Positions 27,601 to 39,600 of a stretch of 64,000 nt of DNA are shown piece by piece (the first letter of the stretch is position 1; the number at the start of each line of letters is the position of its first letter). Under the pieces are notes generated by a model that had not been told where the DNA came from, searched no databases, and saw only the letters and a program-made list of their open reading frames with translations. The position numbers were made by a program, and so were the translations under genes. The stretch covers positions 8,907,117 to 8,971,116 of the forward strand of contig NC_069125.1 in assembly GCF_026914265.1 (NCBI RefSeq). The letters run 5' to 3'. Source of the DNA: Mya arenaria (taxonomy: Eukaryota > Mollusca > Bivalvia > Myida > Myidae).

Positions 27601-30600
27601 CAACCCAATGAATGGTTACCATAAGCTTTTTTCTATATACTAAGTTTTTTACAATAAGTAAACCCTAACTAAAATTATTCAGAACCAACCGTTCTTCTAT
27701 TTCAGTAAGAGTGACGTTGACCTTGACCCTAGGGGCAAAAACGCAATTCCATGAAAGGTCTTCATAAACCCCTCCTTTACACCAAGTTTAGTCGCAATAT
27801 GTAAACCCTAACTAAAGACATTCAGTACCAACCGTTTGTCTATTTTAAGTTACAGTGACCTTCACCTTGACCATATGGCCGCAAAGCGCAATTACAGCAA
27901 AGGTATCCATAATCTCTTTCTTTATACCAAGTTTGGTCGCAATATGTCAACCTTAACTAAATTAATCAGTACTAACCGTTTTGTTTTAACAGTAACATTG
28001 ACCTTGATCCCAGGGACCAGGCGATTCCATCAAAGATCTCCATAAATTCTTCATATATATATACCAAGCTAAGTGACAATATGTAAATCCTAACTAAAGT
28101 TATCCGTTGTCATATTTGTAATCCCGCCCACCCGAACAACGACGTACGTCATTCTTATAACCAGGTCTCAGTTGGTAAAAAATGCGGCTCATGGGCATAC
28201 TTTATTTTGTCATTAACACATTTTTTTACTTATTTCAATGCACATAAATCAAAATCACGTTTCAGTGCACAAGTCATTTAACAACAATGTCATAATTAAA
28301 ATAATCGCCTATCAAGAGTGCAAAACAAGTGACTCATTGAAATATCAGTACATTCAACCCTAATTTTAACATTTATTTGTTGCTTAGTTGTTTTAAGTTG
28401 TTTGTAAACTTACAAATAGATCTCTTTTTGTGGTTAATATCAAACGCAAATGTAAGCTTTAAAAGATAAGCCAGTTAGTGATGATTAAAATCAAGCAAAT
28501 AATCACATGTATCGAGAAGTATCATACCAATTCCAAAGTTGTGGTAGTCATGAAACTTTGTCAAACCCTCGAAATGGGTTGTTGGAAAGTAGCCAACACT
28601 CCCAGAAATAGGAAATAGCGTGTCCAAGCTTGTATCGTTGGGCTCCTTCATTTCTCTTGCTAAACCAAAATCGATCAACCTTGCATTGTTACTCAAATCC
28701 AGCACGATGTTTAGGGACTTTATGTCCATATGCAAGACATCATTCCTGTAAAATCATGATAGCTTTACAAAGCTAATATATTTTGAAAAAACATTCAATA
28801 TGCGGCTTATAAGTAGAGAACAAGTTTAAAAGTGCAACATTTCATGCAAGGCATTTTTGCATGAATTTATTTTAAACTTCTTGCATAACACAATCCAGAT
28901 AGCCAAATCTTTCTAATTGCCATCTCTTGTTTCAACCTACCTGTTTGAAACAGATGGATCTAATATTTGCCTCCATATGTGAACAGTATATGTAAAAGAA
29001 AATTTCAGCGAAACATATAAAACGTATACAAAACTGGAACACCAAACATATATTTATATAGTACAAATGCATCGAAGGACATACTATAAACATATACGAG
29101 TGCTTTGATTACATACATGCACAGAATATATATAAATACCACCCGTTAGTAAAGAGAAATACTTTTTGCATCAAAATAGTAAATAAAGAAAAAAGAAAGA
29201 AAAAAAGTAAAAGGATTTTGTAACTATAGAGTGCAACTCTTAGAAAGCAAACCAAAAATCTAGATTTCAGTTTGCATTATATTAAGGTTACAATAACTTT
29301 AGTTATTAAATTAGTATCTATAGCTGATTGCAAAGAAAGAAAGCTAGACGAAAGAGAAATTCTAGATCTCAATTTGCATCCACGAACCCAATGTGTTATA
29401 GGATATGAACTAAAGGGAAAAGATATATGAAGATTTTGAGTTATGTCCAAAGAGTGCACATCGAATGGAAATTTATGCCAAATTATCAAAAAATACATCA
29501 TTCGAATATATGCATAAACAATCTTGGCAATAGATCACTAATACAGACAAACCAGTATTATATGCGCAAATATGCTGCTATTGGCATTTTCGACACCCTA
29601 ATGCTAACATATTTTACATACTGCATGAGCCAGAAAAAGACAACTAGACAGAGCCGTGCATAGTCCACCAGCAACAACACGAATTATCACGATGCATTGT
29701 TCAAGGGTTGTACATCTCAGAAATGTCATGTCTTCAATGATTCCATATTTTTATACAAATACTGCCATATTTTATTTTGAAGATCGCTTAATTAGGGGCA
29801 ATAGCACAGACGATGAACAACAAAGTTGTCGTTAATGCAGTGACACTTTGAGCAACGATGTTGAAAAGTTCCCCATTATATGACATACTCTTTTATATAA
29901 TTCAGCGATATATTTGTCTTTCTCGTAATTTTCCATATTAATGAAGGTTGTTTTTCATTAAACACGTATGGGAGTAACTATTCTAACTGCGGTTGGCTAA
30001 AGAGTCTCGTCACACGTTCACGCTTCTCAAACAAAGTTACGCACGAGTAAAAAATATTCTTTTCCAGACGTGCTTATTAGGAAATGTTTCTTGTCTGATA
30101 TAAATGTCCAGATATTCAAGCAATCTATACTTTTGTCTGTAGTAATTGGGCTTAAACAGACAGAAAGCTTTCATTTACATGCAAACCTTCCCATGCAGTT
30201 TGGCAATATTGATAACTGAAAAAAATAAAGAGCATAAATAAACAGGACGATGAAAAGTTACTGCAAGATAGTGAATGTCAATTCGCGTCTGTTGCACTTT
30301 AATGAGACTGTTAGCATTATTGAACATTTAAGTCAATGAAATGTATGAGATATTTTCAAGGAATCAAGTTTCAAAATTAAACTTTTATATAAAAGAGCAT
30401 GAATAAAAAAACTATTTTAGCTCATGATCATTCGACCTTGACCTTTGAACCACAGATATCAAAATCAATAGGGCTCAATTTAAAGTTATTACCAACATTC
30501 CTACCAAGTTTGAGGTCACTGGTACCAAGCGTTCTTCATGTTTTGATTTAAGGCTCAAGGTCTATACATTGACGATAGACCCACTGACATCAATCTCAAT

Positions 30601-33600
30601 ATATAATTGGTCCTGGTCATGTCCAATGTGAACTATGTTTGAGGTCCTTGGGGACCAGCTTTTTTCAAATATTTATCAAATATTCAGCTTAATGTCTCGA
30701 CGACCTTCATATTTGACCTATTGATCTCAAAATAGTTAGTTATTATAGGCTGCTCGTGACAAACCAGTCCATCAATTTTGAAGTAAAATTTATCAAGCGT
30801 CCTTTAGTTATTGATCGGAAAAAGATTTTCACTTAATATCACCACGAATTCCTCCTACTCACCTGAAAATCAATACTGTCATCTGCCTGCGGGGTCGTAG
30901 TGACGCTTTTTCCATTTATGTTTATAAATCAAAAACTTTTACTTCAAACTTGAACGAATCGAAAAATCAGTTGGCAGTCAAATATGTAGTACAATACTGA
31001 TATATCCCCCTCCAAATGAATCATATTATTTCCTTCACATTTTGAAGAAACATATTTATTGAACAAATGACATAATGTAAAGAAATACTGCAGTCAGAGT
31101 TATAGTTCCTGTGTACTGCACCCCCCCCCCCTCCTCGAAATGACTTATTTGAGTATCAAGACACTACCTATGGGGCTTTTGGTGTCGTGCTCCGTTCAAA
31201 AAAAGAGAATAAAATGAACAAAATTACCCCAACAAGATTTATGGGTCCTGTGCACTGCATATATCCTTAATATAGTTAAAATGTATGTGAAGTTTTAAAC
31301 CAAGACCGAAGAGACTTTAGGAGTTATTCATCGGCTTGAAAATGAACAAATGGCATTTACTGAAAACATATCGCGGACACTTTTTCTTCCTTTGCACAGC
31401 ACGTCTCCTCAAAAATTATGGGTTTTATTTGTATATAAAGTTTGGAGTAAATACCTCAATACTTTTCGGGCTGTCCTCTGGACAAAAATGCTTAGGAATG
31501 CATATAGCCATGCAAGCATTTTCTTGTTATCGTTCCATACTTATTCTTTTATTTGTTCAATGTTACCACGACCTTGGTGCCATACTTATCTCAAAATCAA
31601 TAGAGTCATCTGCTGATCATGACCAAACCGCTCCACCATGTTCAAGAACTTATTGTCTAGTAAGCAGGCCGACCAAGGTTGGTCGGCCGACATGTGCAAG
31701 CACAATATAACCACGCTCATTTAAAAGGTTATTTACACGTGGTGACATAGACGAAATCGGCATACACTATTTACTCAAGCTTTGGAAAACAAAAGGGCTT
31801 AGTCAATGAATTTGGCGTAGCACTATATTCATTTAGGGGCGTTCTTAATATGAGTATAAACAAATAAGAAAAAAAATAGTTGTGTTACCTGAAGTCCTTT
31901 ACAGGGGAATGCAAGTAGCTTATTGCAGAAGCCACTTGGTAGATGATCTTTAATCTCGTTTTTTGCGTCATTCTAACAGGGTTTGTTGCATTTATTGAAA
32001 TGGACTTTGTGTCTTCTTCGATAGCCTTCAAGAGATCTCCACCCTCGAAATATGGTGACACAAAAGAGAAGTATCTGTAAAATAAGTTCTAAACCGTATG
32101 ATTATAAAAATACAAATACTATGGGAAATAATTTAATTAAACGCAACAATCTATCAGCATGTTTAAAGTTTAATTTTCATTCCGTATGTATTTGATAACA
32201 GTTTTAATCGTACATACGCATTTAAAAGATATAAAAAAATTCTGTCCAATGGGATGGTAGTATTTATTAAATTTGGCGTACATTTATTAAAGCAAATCAG
32301 CAGTAGATGATAAGTTAAATCATGTCAATCGGTAGATCTAAACAGAGGCTTGTTCAAATAACAAAATATAATCTCGAACATCACAACAGTGAAAGGTAAT
32401 TGTATAAACAAAAACAAATGGTTTTTTGACTGAATCGCATTGAACGCTTTTATTTTGGTCATTATATACTTACACCCTTAGAAGTATATTTTGGAGAGAG
32501 TAAATGATGTAATGAAGAAAAAAATTAGATATAGTTTAGAAAAAAACTATAATGCAATTACGCGGTTTTGTCCCTGCTGTAACATGTTGTCTTTAGCATA
32601 ACGCAGGTGATGCTAAACATGTACTTTCAAAGTTGGTTTCATAAACAATCAAAACAAAAAATGGTCTTTTATTACAAATTAAGCTATCAAAATAGTTTGA
32701 GCCTGATAAAACTGCCTGACATATTTGATTTGTTTTTTCTATTTCATTCTAGTTAAAGTCAGGACACAAAATGATGCTAAAACATGGATATGATTTTGTT
32801 GTCGCAATAACAAGGGGAATTTAGGATCTACGAGTATTTTATAGCAAATAAGCAAAATAAATCAACAATTTTCTCTTTGCTTTTCTAAACATCTGTACCA
32901 ACTAAAAATATATATCCTACACTAGTTATTAAACAGAAAAAGTGACAGCTACGAAATGGACCTTCAGGCTAAGAAGTACAGGTTACGCAAATAGTTTTTG
33001 AGGTATCCATTTATTAAACGAGGAGTGTCAAAAATACTGTACACAAAATTCCCGCAACTTCTAAAACTGTTCATATTGCAACAAAAAGTAAGGTTTTTGC
33101 GCTGTGCATACTATATATTAACTGAGTTTAATTCAAGAATTTACATTTGCCTCTGATACGAAAACTGTGACAAAAACAATATTCAAGGGGTGCAATCTTG
33201 TAAAAATGGACGATAACTTATAGAGTATAACCAGGACGGACGTTAGGCGTATACCGGTATGGTTCACCTTTGAGCTTGGCTTAGTTAGTTCAAAGTTTTA
33301 ATGGAATTTAATAGAGATGGCCACATGTGAAAATGCGTATGCCAATAAACAATGTGATCACAATTTTTAAAGATTGTATAAGAAGTGTTCAAGTAAAGGG
33401 CGCGAACAAATTGAATTTGATGAAGTTCAAGACTGTAACCAATTCTGTTTAAAATTGGATAAAACTGATTCAGTTACTTAGAAAAACGGACAGACATTCT
33501 TAAATTAGTCGAGCTATTATACCGACGAGTCACTGACAATTACTTGCAGAACAAAAAGACTAACAAAAACGTACCTATATCTCACAGTCTGATCTGTCAG

Positions 33601-36600
33601 CAAATCTTCATGGTATGCAAGTAATGGCACAATCCCAAAATGGAGTATCCTTGCTGCAAGCTTCTCCTGTAATAAAAACAATTGATACGTGCTGAATGCC
33701 ATTGACATTTACTTTGTGCCCATATCAATTGTTAATCTTTTTGCATGTAGGTAAAGGTGGCTGCCTCTCCCTCAAGAGGCCAAGGGTTCTATACCGCCTT
33801 TTGAATAAGGCATCTATAAATGGACATCAGTACTTGGTAACAAATTTGTTTGAGATTCCTAACCGCTAACAGTCAGACGTGCAGTAAATTTGATATACAC
33901 AATAAACAATCATCATTATGATTCACTCGGACATAAAAGGAGTTTAAAATAGTAAAATGGAAACGCTAGGAACAATCCTGTAGCCGAACTTTCAACTATG
34001 AACTTTTTCAAAGATATATGAATAACTACAGAATCAAGCCAAGTAGTCGAAAGTTTAAACATGAACGTCGTTTAATGGTACAGGGTAAACGCCAAAGACA
34101 TAGAACACAAAAACAAACAATCACAAACCAGAAACATGGAACAACAGCACAGAACTCCAAAACAGCATAGTACATATATACTATATAGAAAACTAGGGGT
34201 GTTTATCAAGGATTGTTAGGACAGCCTGTCAGAAAATCAAGAAACGAGAGACATCCAATGCAACATACACAAAAAAATAAGTACTTAAGTACAGTTCCTA
34301 AAAACATGTTGGGGTTACTGATTTGAAAACAAAACTTACATTTGTGATAGATCTCATCTTATCCAGATCATTATTATTTATGTGCAATTCCTTAATGACC
34401 ACTTTAATGTTAAAACCTGGAACACTTGTTTCGGCTGAAATCAATTGAAAACACAAAACGATTATTTTCAAAATACAGACATATAGAAGAAAGAGATAAA
34501 TAGCAGTGGTGTGTCGAGTTAAACAGACATATGATATAATATTCAATGAATGCAGCCTCTAGAAAGTTCATACGGAGCATTTTACGTACAAATTAACGTT
34601 TTAAATGTACATTTTTAATATCCGAGACTAACCTAATTTTCATAGGTATGCACCATTTTCATCAAGAGTTTGTAGAAAACGTGTCTACTTAAGTATTATA
34701 ATAATAGGCAATGTGAAATGGAGCGAAGTTTCATAAAGCTTGGAAAGAAGTGTGGATATCTACAATGGACGATTCATGTTTGACGACAGCTAGTCATAAT
34801 AGCTCATCATGAGACAATTTGCTCATTAAGTGTTTGTATTGAAAAAGTAACGAAAGAAAACTCACTTGCAAATACTTTAGCACCATTTGTTTTTGCCAAT
34901 TCTTTTGCTTTGCCGACTTCCTTGATGTTTGCTATTTGAGATTGGTTGAGACTAATAAGACGTCCATCAAACAAATCTCGTTTAATAACCATCAACAAAT
35001 CTTTCTTAAGGCCTTCTAACGATGAAGTTAAATCATTTGTTGATGGCATATATATAGTTTCTCCTAATTGTAGCTCATTTGTGGTTTTATTAGCTGGGGT
35101 TCCGATGGGTTGTGGTTCAGGGTCTAACAAAACCTCTGTAAGTCATTCAATAATGTATTCAGAAGGTAATATATGAGTATGTTATAACAAGAGCACCGCT
35201 ATTTGAGGTCAATGCACTTCCTTTTCCGGAGCATATGTCGACACCCATTCTTGTCAAGAGTTATGGGACTTGAACATTTGCGTATTGTCAAAGTAAACAT
35301 GAATAACAAGTTTGATGTATATACTAATATATTCGAACTTTATTTAGCTACGTCAAACGTTTTGCACAATATTGACGACGACAACACCGAGGTTAAATTT
35401 TTTGCTTCGTCAAATAAACTATGAACACTGTTCTATTCTTCAGTCTGTTGACAGCCCAGTCAATTTTAATAATAAGCATAATATTTACCGATGCCAAATC
35501 CAACTTCTTTTCTTAGTTGTTCCCAGTCAATAGTAACAGCAGTGCATCTCTTCATTTCCAGAAAAAGGACCCTAAATGTTGCCTTATTTGCATTTCCCCG
35601 TTTCCAATGTTTCAACATATTGTTAATCTGCTCTATAAGAGAATATCCGAAGTCCAGTTTAATTCGTTCAACGGATGGTTTTGTTACGCCCAAAACGTCG
35701 GCGAGTTGTTCCCAGCCATTGCCGATGGCAGAAGCAATGCTGACTAACTCACGGTCACTAGGTTCTTTGTCTAGCTTTTCAAGAATACAAGCAGATCTTG
35801 AACCTGAACACAATAACAAGGCAATGAATCAATGCTAGCATGTGATCTGCATAACTTAATTTGTACTTAAAGGCCAGGTGTTTTTCAGTAAAATGCCGTC
35901 AGCAGAAAATTAAGCTTATCTGCTTGTTTTTTGAGATAATCTCAAAGTGGTGTTGTATTGTTAGACAACTGCAGTACTTTTATTAAATCTAAAAAAACTG
36001 AAAATCATCATGTAGGTATATTTAAATCTGGTAGCAGACAGCTTATACTGACAGATAGATTTCTGGACCATGATGGAAGTTTACATTTTCAAAAAGGAAG
36101 ACTAATATACTGAATGACTTCGATAAGTCTAATACACCACTGTTTTACAAGTGTTAAATACACCAGAAGAGTGGCCACTTATCTGATTCTCTCTGTTTGA
36201 CAGTTCTTCCGCGGCCTTTTAAACAAAAGCGAATGATATAAACTTAAACCAATATAATCTGTAGCACTGCATGCATAAGCTAGTTGTCAAAGCTCGTCTG
36301 ACTATCATTTAAACCAAGTTTCATTAACTTCAAAATCATTGCCTCTTCAGTGGTAACGAATAAATCTTGTAATGATAAAAGATGGTTAGACGACAAAAGA
36401 CTTTTATCTTTACAAGTGTTACCATCAAATATGCATATATTTCTTTAGATTAAATCATAAGTGTATACATGCATGTCAACATTCATTTTATCGCATATGT
36501 TTATCATGATTAATGAGAATTGAACATCAACGCGCATTATCACACAAGGAGCACTGATTATTAAATACACAAATATTTCCAAACCTGGTGACCACAAATT

Positions 36601-39600
36601 ATCCTGGTATCATATCAGACAGGTTTATTGACATAAAAAGAAAATGTAGGAAAATAAAATGTTAAAATTAAACAGAAATAAAAAAAACAAAAACGAATAA
36701 GTTTTTCTTTGGACTTGCGGCATCCAAATATACAGTTTATAAGGTACTTTCAGTCATAAAATGTACATTTAACTAACCAGCCAGCTTTACCCTCACTTGT
36801 TTCCACTAAGTTAGCTTTATCAATACAGCCTCAGGCATCAACATTTACCTTTATAATGTAAAAGTTAAACGTTTTTTTAAGGTATCATACCGGAAACATT
36901 TCTGCGCGCCGGTTGCAGCTCCTGTTGTTTAAGCATTTTGTATTTCCTTTAAACCAATTCAGCTCGGTTCTTCTCCTTGCAATGCTAAACTTTTTTTTGA
37001 TCTAATACAAGGTTTAATCGCTTTTGTTTAGTTTTAGCCGAACACTCTTTGAATATTTTGTACCCATCAACACCTGTAAATAGTAAAAAAAGGTATAGGC
37101 AGTCAATGCAATATACATATGAATCATTTCTGCTGACTTTAATGAACAACAAAACTATCAACAACAAGAACCATTAGTCAACAGTGAGATGGCACAAAGC
37201 ACAGCAAATACTGGCCAATGTGAGGATGTTTTCCCGGTAATGCAGCTAAAAACACTTATTTTATCATTATTTTACTCTATGATATCGATATTGCAGGAAC
37301 AATACAGTTATGGAATAAAAAGTATATTGGTTTTAGTGGGGTTCGAACCCACGCCAGTCAAGCCAAGAAAAAAGTAGAAAACAGCCGTCAAGTCCTCACG
37401 GCCGACGGGACATCATCAATATCAGTGGATATGTTGACCTGTTAATGATACATTGATAACGTCACGTGATAATGTCAATCAACCAAACACGCAACACCAC
37501 AGCCGTAATTTTCACTCGCGTTACTAACTCGAATGAAAATTGTGGTCTTCAAAGACGACATTTGAGCAAATATCAACATTTGCAGAAGGGTTCCACCTTT
37601 TGGTATTTTTGTTTTAACACTCCATATGATTTGCCACACTTTATTTCGTAATTAAAAAAGTGCATGTTACAAAACATGAGCGATTTACTTTAAGTGCTTA
37701 CTCATAAAATAACAAAACAGTCTGGGAAAATCTATGATTATTCATCAAAGGAAAATTGACACAACCTTCGTACAAATGTCAAAGTCATTCAGTTAGGCAA
37801 CATTCATTTTTGTACTCTTAAGATTGTTCAGCATTTTAAAAGACGACACACTAATATTATATATTGTTATTGTCTTGAAATTGTGTTATCCTTAATCAGA
37901 GAGTACACAAACTACATCGATCGATGTACGTGTTGCTTATAATCAGAAATGCATGCGGCCAGACTGATCCGGGGATTGAACCCGGGTACCCCTGTCTGCA
38001 TGTCAGGTGCTCTACCATCAGAGCAACCCCTCCCCTTTCGGTTACTCGCATTATCTCCGAACTGTGCGAGTCAGTTCGGTGATATCGACACCCCCCAACC
38101 GCAGACTTGAAATTGTCCTCAAAGTTCAGGAAGCCAGTGCTACGGCATATAATATTAAAAACTTGAGAGCGTATGTGCTGCCGAACAGGGTTGTCATGGT
38201 CCAACGCTTGGTGCCAAATGACACAGAATCAGAAAATTATACGGCCAGTCCGGGGATCAAACCTGGCACCCCCTCCTTGCAAGTCAGGTACTTACCGGCC
38301 CAGATAAACAAAATTTTATTATTAAACCATAGTTTTATCAGTACTACACATTAAAGTTGCTACGTTTGGATAACGACAAAGGTTATTAGGTTTCATTTAT
38401 AAACTGAAGACAATTAAGAACAGAAGTGAAACTAACACACATTTCAAGACCCATTTCTATTTGCAAATTAGAATTAAGACATCTAAGTATTCAAAATAAC
38501 AATAACTTGGTGTTTTGCATTATTAATATGTTCTTATTTCAATTCAACCAGTTCTTAATAGTGATTATAAGATTATAATCAAGTTTATATATTCTTAAAA
38601 TAGTTGAAATTAGGTATATGTTGCATTATCCAGTACACAACGAGAATATTGAGAATTTTCTTACCCATTCACAAATGGAGTTAAATACATTTATTATGTA
38701 AATTATTCATAGTTCCTTACAAAAATAAACTGATGCTGTCTTGTTTACCATTGAAAAGTTTACCCCAGAAAGTTACCGTTCAAGACTAGGTCTTACTTTT
38801 ATAGGACGGGCTTCAAAAACACCCATCGCCGAAGTGGTGGGACTAGATTTTATTTGAATTTTGATAGAAAATTGTAAATTTGTAGTTGAAATTGAGATAA
38901 AACATCAATATGTTCATGACCCAGATAACGTTCAATGATATAGGACTCATCATACTATCAAAAAAACTACAATCGTATAAAACAGGTAAACTCAGTTTCT
39001 AATCTTTAGTCATGACACTAAACATAGCTTTACGTGCTTGAACCGTCAAAACTTGCATTATTTTGCCAAATTTACCATTATAATCGAACAACAATCCAGG
39101 CAATAAAACACCATTTACAATTTCAAGGACAGCATTGACAAAGTTACTTACAAGCTTGTTTCTAAATTTTTCTCGTGAAAAACCACAATTTGAGTTGTAT
39201 CAGTTTTAACCGATATATCCTGTAATTGTTAATAATCATACATATAGTGGTGCCTGTTGAAAAGATCAACTTCACTTTATGCAGTATCTACCCAAAGTCT
39301 TATGATAAAGTCAGTGGTTATCATTATATGAAAAATATAAATCATTATCAAAATAGTATAACTCATAATTCAATAACTTACATGTCCGCGCTGTATATCT
39401 GGATTTTCTTTTCAGCGACAATCCGAGTCAGGTTAGAGGCGTTGTTTGCGATAACGTCATTGATTCCTTCCATACCTGTGTTATTCAGGGGTTATCTCAA
39501 CAGTTCTGATATACATTTAGGCGAAATAACAATTGTAAGTCGTTGTGTCTTTCAAAAGATCGACATATGATATAACTGCTGTCGTCGGTGACGGCCGGCG

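Noticed and set aside
30420-31640. Protein-like frame at 31336-31710
   Set aside because: Lies in a tandem-repeat region and ends in the hairpin repeat; no homology pattern.
35491-35838. 115-codon plus-strand frame opposite the death domain
   Set aside because: Shadow of exon 6; the minus frame has the domain pattern and splice sites.
36990-37076. Exon-like frame V-D-G-Y-K-I-F-K-E-C-S-A-K-T-K on the minus strand
   Set aside because: Good acceptor but closes in a stop, and its phase does not fit the chain; may be a fragment of another gene.
37967-38036. tRNA gene on the minus strand
   Set aside because: A and B boxes are present but the acceptor stem does not pair; it is the head of a SINE.
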